Shown in pieces: positions 18,289 to 27,252 of a stretch of DNA of 36,900 nt. Each line of letters starts with the position of its first letter. Within the stretch, counting starts at the first letter, position 1. The translations under genes were made by a program, and so were the position numbers. The notes below the pieces were generated by a model that saw only the letters and a program-made list of their open reading frames with translations, did no database searches and was not told the DNA's origin. Origin of the DNA: Ascoidea tarda (nom. inval.) (taxonomy: Eukaryota > Ascomycota > Saccharomycetes > Ascoideales > Ascoideaceae); NCBI GenBank assembly GCA_030560485.1, contig JAKTTS010000100.1, positions 1-36,900 on the forward strand. The letters are read 5' to 3'.

Positions 18289-21085
18289 ATGGCTTATTTA
18301 CATGTCAACAAAGAGTACTTGATCCAGATCCAAGAAATGGGTTTTGGTAGGGAACAGGCTGAGAAGGCGTTGATTGTAAGTTCTATTCTTCATGCTGCCA
18401 ACTTTTTAATAAACCAGAGATGACTAACAGCTACTTATCAATTTTCTCGTTTGATGTAGGAAACATCTAATAACGTTGAAAGAGCAATTAGTTTGCTTTT
18501 GACTGAAGCAACTGATGATACGTCTTCTTTTGCCCCCATAAGCGTATGTATCTTCTAATTTCTGATGGTTGATTCTCGCCAAATAAATTACTAACGTTTT
18601 CCATATCCACTCTTTCCAGACTAATGAAAATATTGCTATAAATCCTAATGACGATAAAAATGATTTGATTAATAACGCTCCATATCCTGAAATAAACAAC
18701 ATCAATCATGACATTTCTGTTGAGCCTAAATCTGCAATCCCCCCTTTGCCCCCAAAGCACCCTTCTAGCCCTCCGTTAGAATTAAACCACCACCCATCTG
18801 ATATCTCAGACTCAAACCATATCCAGACTCTTGAAGTTGACTCCCCTGAAAGTATCAGTAGTTTGTCTGCCTCACTAGATTACTCCACTGATAAAAGCAG
18901 CCATGATGATAAATCTGAAAATTCGAACTCTAACTACAATTCAAATTATAATTCAAACTACGATTCAAGCAGAGATGCAAATTATGTTAAAAATAAAAAC
19001 GACCTCTCTAGCAATTTTAGAAAATTATCGGAATACTCCGACATCGATTATGATGAAATTTGTAGTAATCACCAAAATCAATTAGTTTCAACTTCTGCTC
19101 ATATATCTATTTATGAAGATTTAAATTCCCATAGAAAAAATTCAGATTTTCCTGCTATCTTATTACCTCTAAACTCAATGCATTTTGACAACTATTTTGT
19201 AATGCTAATAATGATTTTACATCAGGTACCTACTTTTCAAAAAGCAATTTTATTCAATCAATTTGATGACTATGGATATAACTCAAATTGGTGGAATTCT
19301 GAACTAATTGACTTGTCTCAAGTCATCAAAAGAACACAGGAAATTAATGAAAACAACCCTACCGAAACCATTGTTAATGACAATAAAAAAGATTCAAATA
19401 ATAATAAAGACGATAAAATCGATAAAAAAATTGATGAAAATGATAATAGAAAAGAAAAAATTAACGAAAAAATTAATAATAGCGATAAAACAAATGAAAA
19501 AAATGAAAATAAAAACATAAATGAAAGCAGTGAAAATATTCCAATAATTGATAAAAGCGAAAAAAGTGACAAGGGTGATACCAAAAAAAATAGCAAAAAT
19601 AATATCAATGTTCAAAATACTGAAAACTTTAGATTTTTAATGGAAACTCAAAGAGTAGTCGGGTTTTTAAATGGTCTCTCTCAAAGATCTTTTTCATCAG
19701 CGTTCAATTTTCTTAAATCATTTCCTACAAAACTAAGAAGATCAATAAAGAGAAACGATATTGAAGCTTCAATTAATTTGTTTTACACATGCTTATTGGA
19801 ACAAATTTCTGGTTTTAATACCAAGTCTCCAGAGAATCTTGCCAATCTTTTCAGTTCCAATTTTATAACCAAAGATCAACACTGCGTCTATAATATAATG
19901 CCAATTGATTCAGATAATATTAGATCAAATATATATAAGACATTCATTGAAGCCATTTGGGAATCCGATTTAAACAACCCCAATGACATTCATTTAAACT
20001 CACTTAGCGATATCATAACAATGTCATTTTCTCCAATGAATTCTTGTTCTGAATCTTTAGTATTGGATCAAGTTTTTTTCCCTCAAATTTACACTGATAA
20101 ATATTTGAAAATACTTCAACATAAACAAAAAAGATTTGATAAAATAACACAAAAATTAAAGGAAATAAACCAAGACAAGATATCCTTAACTAGTTTCCGT
20201 GGAAAGAGAGTTGATTCATTTTTGAATAACACATCAAGGTATTTAAAAAGTCAGTTGGAAAACCCGATTGATATTACTTCTGATAAATCAAATCACAAAG
20301 CTCAGGATCAAAAAACTGAAGAAAATTATTCTCCAAATACTTTAAGTAAATCTATTACAGAGCTTGAGAATTTGGAGGAAGAAATCAAAACTTTGAAAAC
20401 GAATCTTATTGAAGAGTACGAATTATTAACTGATGAGAGAAGAAGTATTGATTTTGATAATGTTACACAAATGGTTAAAGAGTTTAATACGAAATTATTG
20501 GAAAGAAAAGCTGAAAAAGAAAAAAAGAGATCTTCTGGGAAAACAAGTTCTCAAAAAGAGAATCTTCCTGAATCCATTATTGTTGATTCTGAAGAATTTG
20601 AATCAAGTGATAATTCTGATTTAGAAAATGATTTCATATCCGATTCGGAAATTGATAGTTACGAAGAAATTGAGCCATATTTATTAACAGGTGTAATAAT
20701 AAATGATCACCAATTTTATTATTTGTTGAACCAGGAATATCCAATTTGGGTATTTGTTGAATTTGTAAACACAGCTGGGAAGTTTGATTATTTTACAGCA
20801 TCGGTTGTTGATTTCAATAATATAGAAAGCTATGTTAATTGTATAACTGGGCAAGGGGATATATCATTTCCAATTCTTTTAACTTATGTGAAAGAGTCGG
20901 TTTATTATGCAAATGAAAAAACTGAACTTAGTAAACCTTTTATTGATTTCTTCAATAAAGATTTACAAACAGTTATAAATACAGAAAATGACACAGAAAA
21001 CATAAACAGCAATGATTCAGATTTAGGTTCAGATGATATGAAAATGGACATATCAGATGAGGAAATTTCTTCGGTAAATATTTAA
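18289..21085 (+). CDS. RUP1: Rup1-like UBA-domain protein (Rsp5-Ubp2 adaptor), three exons
   Basis: Exons 18289-18375, 18460-18543 and 18620-21085 join in frame to give 878 residues. Exons 1 and 2 encode a UBA domain (YLIQIQEMGFGREQAEKALI, then SNNVERAISLLL) that binds ubiquitin. The rest follows S. cerevisiae Rup1 as I recall it: LLPLNSMHFDNYF (about residues 239-251), a YNSNWWNSEL segment, FFPQIYTDKYL, and KEINQDKISLTSFRGKRVDS followed by FLNNTSRYLK. A coiled coil (about 615-690) and a conserved globular C-terminus (YLLTGVIINDHQFYYLL) close the protein. In yeast, Rup1 bridges ubiquitin ligase Rsp5 and deubiquitinase Ubp2. Unlike my recollection of yeast Rup1, no PPxY motif is visible, only PPLPP. 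A long Asn/Lys/Asp low-complexity insert lies at about 300-375. No protease catalytic motif is seen, so it is not itself a deubiquitinase. Confidence 0.82.
18376..18459 (+). other. RUP1 intron 1
   Basis: Donor GTAAGT at 18376, branch GACTAAC at 18422-18428, acceptor GATGTAG ending at 18459. It falls between codons in the middle of the UBA domain. Confidence 0.85.
18544..18619 (+). other. RUP1 intron 2
   Basis: Donor GTATGT at 18544, branch TACTAAC just upstream of a pyrimidine-rich tract, acceptor TTTCCAG ending at 18619. It falls between codons after the UBA domain. Confidence 0.87.
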
Positions 21086-21551
21086 ACTAACTATATGATT
21101 GTACTAGATTGAATTTCTTTTAATTAAAGTTTTTTAAGTTTTTTAAGTTTTTTTAATATATTTGGTTTTATCTCTTACTTTTGTTATTTTTGTTATAAAG
21201 AAAACACTTTTTTTTGTGGAATCAGTCACATTTTGTGCTCATTACTTTAGAAGAAGAATTCAGACATGCCATTGCTTTTTTCCACTTGATAGAACTCTTG
21301 CTATAAAAATTGCTTTGTCTAGTAATTAGAAAAAAAAATGGTTAGTATTGCGCTATAAACAAAAGTATTGAAAAAAGAAATTTTAATATTTATTTGCTGT
21401 TTAGAACTGACTTTGCGACACGGTTAAATTAACAAGACCAATAATTACATTTGATTTTCGATTCAAATGAAATGAATTTTTTTTTTCTAATTGTATTCTT
21501 CACTTTTGAATTCAAATGAGTAAAATGCTGCTCTGCATCTTTTTCCAGTTA

Positions 21552-21590
21552 CGGCTTTTGAAAGCCGACTTAAAAACCTATCAAAAGCCG
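21552..21590. repeat. CGGCTTTTG inverted-repeat cluster
   Basis: CGGCTTT and AAAGCCG form a near-immediate palindrome at 21552-21567. CGGCTTTTG (21552-21560) pairs again with CAAAAGCCG (21582-21590). The 10-mer CGGCTTTTGA recurs at 25188-25197. Confidence 0.6.
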
Positions 21591-21695
21591 GGTGTTGTTT
21601 TGAGAGCTGCATAAATTTGACATTACATTCAATATATACCTGCATATTATATGTGTATATCCTTGTATCTCCGGATAGTTTGTTTGTATGGATAG

Positions 21696-21732
21696 AAGTA
21701 GGTATTGCTATACTACTATTCTATACCTACTT
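21696..21732. repeat. 10-bp perfect inverted repeat
   Basis: AAGTAGGTAT and ATACCTACTT are separated by 17 bases that are themselves rich in TACTA words. It could form a hairpin or be a bipartite binding site. Confidence 0.6.
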
Positions 21733-22023
21733 TCATATCATATTGTTCTACTTCTTCACTGGAGCAGTTTCCCTCTCCATGCATAAGTTTATATAGTACC
21801 ATCATAGTGAACCCAAACACTCCCTTGATACTGGATTAAAATATTTTTTGCATTACTATGCATGATAATGCACGCATGATCTGAATTTCTTTTGCCGATT
21901 ATACCTGGATTTTAATCATTTTAAATATAATAAGAAAAGTAGTTAGATACACGTATTTTCGGTATTAGTATTTCAGAAATTTGATAATTTGTTTTAATTA
22001 TTCCAATTATCTGACAGCTAATT

Positions 22024-24114
22024 TCATGAATAGGCTAACAGTTTTAGATATGAAAATAGCATTAAATTTTCAACAGTTTCCACTTTATTTGCTGATATAT
22101 AAAAATGTTCCAACTTTTTTAAATGGCCAAATGTTTTAAATTTTTTCAACATTTTCTTGTCTAAGTATAATTCATCAGCAGCAATATCTATTATTTTAAG
22201 TGAGTAAGATTTGAAATCATCCAAAAAATCACCTTTTTTAAGTTGGTTTATTGACAAAGATAGACTAGTTAGATTGGGAAAAGAATTCGTTATAATTATA
22301 AAATCAGTCAGCAAATTATCCTGTAAATATAACTCCGTTAGCTGACCAAACATTTGAATAGTCTTTTCACCAATCAGCTCAATCTTGTTGATTGATAAAT
22401 CTAGTTCTTTCAATTTTGTTAATGATCCAAGGCCAACATTATCGTTAATTTGATTAATCTGATTTACAGCCAAATCTAGTTTTTCAAGGTTCAAAAATTT
22501 GTCCAAATTATTTACTTCATTTAGTTTATTGCGTCTAAGGACCAAATGTTTCAATGATGAAAACGTTGTATTTTTCTCTATAATGAATTCATCAACTTTA
22601 TTATCTTTCAAATCTAAAAGCTCTAAGTTTTGCAAATTTTTGCTGAAAACAAATCTTTTAATTGAATTGAATGATAACAATAATGTCTTTAACTTTTTGA
22701 AATTCAAAGATAAATCCAAAAGCTTGATTTTGTTCAGTGATAAATCTAACAATTTAAGATTAACTAATTGACATATTTCACTTGAGGTATTCAATTCAAC
22801 AAGATCATAGCTCTTAGTTAAAATCAACACTTCTAGGTTTGCTAAACTGGCCAAGTTTTCAATTTCACTAATTTCGTTATTTCCCAAATTCAAATATTGT
22901 AAATTAACCAACTCTGATACATTTTCAATTTTTTTGATTTTATTAAAATACAACATTAGTTCTTTTAGGTTTATTAGATTTGACAAATTTTCAATTTTAT
23001 TAATTTTGTTATATGTCAAATCTAATGTTTTTAAATGGTTTAAATTTTGTAGGCCTTTAATCTTGCTAATTTTATTGAATGATATATATAAATGTTCCAA
23101 GTTTGATAAGTCTGATAAATTCTTCAAAACTGTAATTTCATTATATGATAAATCTAAATTTTTTAAGGATACTAAATTTGATAGTTTGATTATTTCATCA
23201 ATCATATTATGTGATAAATTTAAGCATTCCAAATTTATTAAATCAATCAAAAATTTCGTAGAGCTAATGTTATTTCTTGATAAATCTAAGAATTTTAAGT
23301 TCACTAGGCTTAATAATGTTTCAATCTGATAGATTTTATTCCAGGATAAGTTTAATTTTGTTAAATATTTGAAATTTGATAAATTTTCAACTTCGGTGAG
23401 TTCATTCCAGCTTAGATTTAAATTTTTTAAATTTATTAAATGTGATAAATCTTCGATTTTACGAATGATATTATTTGATAGGTTGAGTTGAGTTAGAGAT
23501 TTTAGATTTGATAAGTTTTTTGTTGAACTTATTTGACATATCGATAAGTTTAATTTTTTAAGATTTTGCAATTTGTAATATTGACTTAAATTTAATAGGA
23601 TTTTATCTGTTGTGGAAGACAGAGAAGCAAAAATATAGTTCAATTCAAAAGACTTCAAATTAGTTGAATTCTGTGATATCAATAGCTCAAATAAGTTATT
23701 TATCTTATTTGACCAAATTGATCCAGTGTTAATCCATAAAACAATTGAATTTAAATTAGATTTTAACAGAAAAAGCATTCTAAAGTCTTCTGTATTTGAG
23801 TTTATATCATCTTCCGTTAAATATAAATGTCTTGAATGCTTCAAAAAATTAGCTTCAAATAAACCAATCAGTTTGGATCCAATGCAAAAAATATTGTCTA
23901 GTGACAAATACATATATTGAGGATGACCTTTGAAACAAACTGAACTAAATAAAATGGATATGGAGATGTCTTGAACCAATTTATTTTCGTATAAAGTAAA
24001 TAGCCAAAGCTTATCAAAGGGCAAATAAGATAATATAGCTTTGATAAAATAAAATGGTAGATCATAAAGGGTTTTTTCTAAGTCAATCATCTCTTTATCA
24101 GAAAAATTGGTCAT
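22024..24114 (-). CDS. F-box-like protein with SDS22-type leucine-rich repeats (paralogue A)
   Basis: The protein has 696 residues. Residues about 18-60 (LPFYFIKAILSYLPFDKLWL, then FTLYENKLV) look like a divergent F-box: LP, an IL.YL helix, then a Leu/Trp-rich helix. From about residue 180 to the end the protein is built from leucine-rich repeats of mostly 22 residues with the SDS22 consensus L..L..L..L.LS.N.I..IEN. At least eleven regular units run in series, followed by more irregular ones. The fold should be a curved solenoid for binding a partner. SDS22 itself regulates protein phosphatase 1, but SDS22 lacks an F-box, so this is not SDS22. An F-box/LRR layout suggests an SCF substrate receptor, which is inference. 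The downstream minus-strand gene at 27253-28596 shares both parts. No orthologue is recognised. Confidence 0.87.
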   Translation of the reverse strand: MTNFSDKEMIDLEKTLYDLPFYFIKAILSYLPFDKLWLFTLYENKLVQDISISILFSSVCFKGHPQYMYLSLDNIFCIGSKLIGLFEANFLKHSRHLYLTEDDINSNTEDFRMLFLLKSNLNSIVLWINTGSIWSNKINNLFELLISQNSTNLKSFELNYIFASLSSTTDKILLNLSQYYKLQNLKKLNLSICQISSTKNLSNLKSLTQLNLSNNIIRKIEDLSHLINLKNLNLSWNELTEVENLSNFKYLTKLNLSWNKIYQIETLLSLVNLKFLDLSRNNISSTKFLIDLINLECLNLSHNMIDEIIKLSNLVSLKNLDLSYNEITVLKNLSDLSNLEHLYISFNKISKIKGLQNLNHLKTLDLTYNKINKIENLSNLINLKELMLYFNKIKKIENVSELVNLQYLNLGNNEISEIENLASLANLEVLILTKSYDLVELNTSSEICQLVNLKLLDLSLNKIKLLDLSLNFKKLKTLLLSFNSIKRFVFSKNLQNLELLDLKDNKVDEFIIEKNTTFSSLKHLVLRRNKLNEVNNLDKFLNLEKLDLAVNQINQINDNVGLGSLTKLKELDLSINKIELIGEKTIQMFGQLTELYLQDNLLTDFIIITNSFPNLTSLSLSINQLKKGDFLDDFKSYSLKIIDIAADELYLDKKMLKKFKTFGHLKKLEHFYISANKVETVENLMLFSYLKLLAYS

Positions 24115-26034
24115 AATTTGGTAGTATAGAAGGAAAATAAGAAAATGGTTGATGTGAATCTAAAAATTGTTTTTTGTACCGCTAATATCACACCTGATTA
24201 AGAAAAACGATTGAAACTTTATTGTATTGGAGCTGTTCAAGTTTTCAAATAAGTTGATAATAAAACCTGCTGAAGGCTTCTATATGTAAGATGTGCTGCT
24301 TACTTTTGTATTTGATTCAAATAAAAAAAAATGTAGATCATTCTTTTGCAAAAAGATTATGATTAAAAGAATAAACAGGGAATTTCAAGGTCTGTTTTTT
24401 TGAAATAGAACTTCGAATAAGTTTGATACATGCAATGAGAAAAGTTCTGATTGAAACTTTAAAAGACAAACTGGAAATTTTATTTCAGATTAAATAGATA
24501 ATTTTATAGAAGATAATCACTTGATAATCACTTGATAATCACTTGATAATCTAATTTTTTTAATTGTAATTGGAAATTCATTTTGTTACACAAGTATTGT
24601 CTGGCTAATGGCTTATTAATTTGATGATTCTTTTATTTATTTTCTTATTATTTAGAGATACATATAAGCTTCTATATAAGCTAATTTATTATTGATTTAT
24701 CAAGTTTGTGCAAGGAATGTTTTATTGAGCAGAAAATAATTTTAATAAGTTGGTTTGTTATAAATTTTGATAAATATTTTCAAAAGACTGCACGTTGTTT
24801 ATGATAGTTGAATCAATTAAATCTGTCAAGTAACAGATAAAAAAAGGGATTGTCATATTAACAAACAATTTTCTCTTGTTTTGTTTAAAATTAAAGATTG
24901 CTTTATTTAGGATAAATAAATTAGAATTAAAAAATGGATTTCTGAAAAGAGAAATTACTCTTATGGATAAAATGGGTAGCTGTTTATCTGATGCTGAATG
25001 CCGAAATACAAATTGCAATTAGCTAGAAGATAACTATAACCACAAATTTCACTCGAGCTGTGATTGGGCCATGATAAACAAAAAAAAAATTCAATCTTTT
25101 ATACTCAAAATCGAAAATAAGCCGAAACCGTTTTTAGTTTTGACGTGTGCATATTTGTGCATATAATAGCATTGCAAGCTACTAATTCGGCTTTTGAGAT
25201 TTTTCAAGTCAATTTTTCATCTTAAAACTGGTTTTCAAAAACAGTTGGTATTTTGGCAGTTTTTTGTGTTATTTTTGTTAATAGACAATGCTTTAAAATA
25301 TAAGGACATTGTTATTGATTGCCTTGCACTAAATATGCTGGTATGTGTTAGTGGAATTTTGTGCAATGGTTTTGGATGAGCAAACTTCAGCAACAAGGTT
25401 GTGATAGAATAGTTAATGTAAACGAATGAGCCATATATTGCACCAATGTGGTTAAAATTTGGTATTGTTTGACTAAATTTTCAAATTAAACGTCGATGAG
25501 CTATTTTCTCGGTTTTTTGATATCTTGTTTTTTTCAATTTAGATACGAAATTAGCAAAATTAATAAAATTATCTAAATTTAAATATTTGCCAAAATATGA
25601 ATTTACAAACAATCGAGTTAATAGAATCAATAATTTAGTGACTTTGGGGAATTTAACTTGAAGATATGTACAAGTCAAAGAAATACTACTTATCCGCAAT
25701 AAAAATTCTTTATTTATGCTTCAAAGATTTTTGTTGAAATGAAAATTCTGTTGACGATATACATCAAACATAACATGTAGCATTATTATTACAGCAACAG
25801 CATGAGAGATCAAAATGTCTGCTATATTTGGTAAAAACTTATCTTATCCGAATAATATGGTTAGTATTTGCTGAGTTTGTGAGGAACAATAAATCAAAAT
25901 GGCCATTTTCTAATCAGTTAGAAAGCTGCCGCCGCTTATATCCTGATTCGGCCACAAATCTAAACAGCAACTTCACTCTTAAACGTTTTGTAACCACTAT
26001 CACTAAGCCTTTTGTTAGCAAGTTTCCTGTTAGA
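24115..26034. other. 1.9-kb gene-poor region
   Basis: This region lies between the divergent starts of paralogue A and the WBP2/GRAM gene. It is AT-rich, with an 11-base tandem repeat at 24512-24551 and a copy of CGGCTTTTGA at 25188-25197. Two short minus-strand open frames (24758-25018, 86 codons; 25481-25699, 72 codons) show no recognisable motif. A decayed gene is possible but unsupported. The stretch just before 26035 is open in the GRAM frame, but that extension has no family features. Confidence 0.5.
24512..24551. repeat. GATAATCACTT tandem repeat
   Basis: Three full copies and one partial copy of the 11-mer GATAATCACTT lie upstream of the F-box-like/LRR gene. Confidence 0.8.
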
Positions 26035-26556
26035 ATGTCTTTGAATTGGTTAGAATTAAGCGATAATACAGACCCATCCAATCTGTTACCTTTTGTTTTA
26101 CTAGAAAATGAGTCGTTAAGATTCAGATCTCCCAAAAGGATAACCATCAAGTTAAATCCCATAAATAATAAAAACCATGAAACCATTTCCTCAAACAATG
26201 GAACTATGTATTTGACAAATAAAAGACTAATATTTTTATCAGAGACAAATTTAAGAATTGATAAAAACTATCACAATGAAATCAACAACTTTAATAATTT
26301 TGTATTACTATTTAATTCAATTTTATCGTTTGGTTTAGAGAATTCATGGTTTGGTCCAAACAAGTGGCATTGTTTATTTAAAATCAACAATCCCGATGGC
26401 GGCTTGAATTATCTATATCAATGGAAGGTTTTATTAATATTTAACGATGGGGGAGTGTTTGATTTTGCCAAAGCCTTTGAGTCAACTTTCAATGATTTTA
26501 AAAACAATTCTTTGTTTGTTCAGAATGAGCAGTTACCTGTCTATAGTGAGATTTAA
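26035..26556 (+). CDS. WBP2/UPF0664-type GRAM-domain protein
   Basis: I choose the ATG at 26035 (173 residues), although the frame is open further upstream, because the family starts with MSLNW.EL. The order of motifs fits the fungal WBP2/UPF0664 proteins: LLENESLRFRSPKRI, then NGTMYLTNKRLIFL (the GRAM/PH-like strand pair), ENSWFGPNKWHCLF, and FNDGGVFDFAKAFE near the end. WBP2-family proteins bind WW-domain partners through proline-tyrosine motifs. Here the C-terminus has LPVY, an LPxY-type motif that WW domains of the Rsp5/Nedd4 kind can accept. The protein is likely cytosolic or membrane-peripheral. Its exact function in fungi is poorly known. Downstream is a pentanucleotide repeat and a convergent small gene. 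Confidence 0.82.
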   Translation: MSLNWLELSDNTDPSNLLPFVLLENESLRFRSPKRITIKLNPINNKNHETISSNNGTMYLTNKRLIFLSETNLRIDKNYHNEINNFNNFVLLFNSILSFGLENSWFGPNKWHCLFKINNPDGGLNYLYQWKVLLIFNDGGVFDFAKAFESTFNDFKNNSLFVQNEQLPVYSEI

Positions 26557-26563
26557 CATTAGA

Positions 26564-26646
26564 TTAAATTAAATCAAATCAAATCAAATCAAATCAAATT
26601 AAATTAAATTAAATTAAATTAAATTAAATTAAATTAAATTAAATTT
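26564..26646. repeat. AAATC/AAATT pentanucleotide microsatellite
   Basis: A run of tandem AAATC units passes into a longer run of AAATT units just after the GRAM-gene stop codon. The sharp switch between the unit types suggests that a C-to-T variant spread by slippage. Confidence 0.9.
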
Positions 26647-26693
26647 TATTTATTCATCTATACAAATATAAGAATGTGTAACGAAAAATTACG

Positions 26694-26912
26694 CTATTGT
26701 TCATCTTTATCATATACTATATCTAGTAGTTGTTTTTGTATCGATTCAAATCTTTTGACATCTCTTTCAAGTGCATTTAAGTCATAATCAAGCTTATTGA
26801 TGCGAAGTTGCCTACTCGTACCAACTAATTCCAATTCTGTCATAAGCTTGGATATTAATCTACGATTTGATTGAAAATTTTTAAAAAGTTCATCAAAAGT
26901 GGAAACCATCAT
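26694..26912 (-). CDS. Small coiled-coil protein, unrecognised
   Basis: The 72-residue frame starts with two ATG codons (26912 and 26909). It reads as one charged amphipathic helix: FDELFKNFQSNRRLISKLM, then LRINKLDYDLNALERDVKRF and ending IVYDKDEQ, with Leu/Ile/Phe spaced as in a coiled coil. There is no cysteine, signal peptide or membrane segment. It lies in a short convergent spacer next to the GRAM gene and does not overlap another gene. Its size and helix resemble small subunits of complexes such as DASH, BLOC-1 or Mediator, but I could not match it to any of these from memory. The balanced amino-acid make-up and regular heptads favour a real gene. Confidence 0.6.
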   Translation of the reverse strand: MMVSTFDELFKNFQSNRRLISKLMTELELVGTSRQLRINKLDYDLNALERDVKRFESIQKQLLDIVYDKDEQ

Positions 26913-27252
26913 AATGAGGAGATAGAAAAGTTAAAATAGAATTGAATAGTATTACAGCAAATGCTTCATGGATAACCAGTGGTGCGTGTATTTGGTTTTG
27001 TCTCTTCTATATATTATATTCTATATATATTCATTTGTATTTATATTAATTAGTTTATTATAATATTTCGAGTTTTGAATTTTGATGTTTTGCTGTTGTG
27101 GTATATTAATGTCACAACTGGATGTTTCAAGTGTTATTTTTGAGTCCTTAATTGATATTAAAAACATAATTGAACTTCAAACAGTTCAATTGTGTTTTGC
27201 AATATATACTTTTTAGCATCTAACAATTGGAAAACTCGCTTCGGAGATTATC
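26913..27252. other. Spacer upstream of the small coiled-coil gene
   Basis: 340 AT-rich bases between the start of the small gene and the 3' end of paralogue B. It has TATATA-type stretches around 27010-27030. Nothing else stands out. Confidence 0.45.

Larger units (their letters stand above)
21086..22023. other. Long convergent intergenic region with palindromes
   Basis: This 940-base spacer lies between two gene 3' ends, longer than most convergent spacers in compact yeast DNA. It has no convincing open frame, but carries two notable inverted repeats (21552-21590 and 21696-21732) and TATATA-rich stretches. A non-coding RNA gene or replication-related element could fit; I recognise none. 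Confidence 0.55.

Noticed and set aside
21600-21900. Solo LTR or other transposon remnant in the convergent spacer
   Set aside because: No TG...CA ends with target-site duplication and no second copy in the window.
22499-23329. Plus-strand frames antisense to the LRR array
   Set aside because: Mirror the 66-base periodicity of the LRR repeats; no independent signal.
24758-25018. 86-codon minus-strand frame as a gene or decayed paralogue of the LRR family
   Set aside because: No LRR or F-box pattern could be aligned, and the translation is not convincing.
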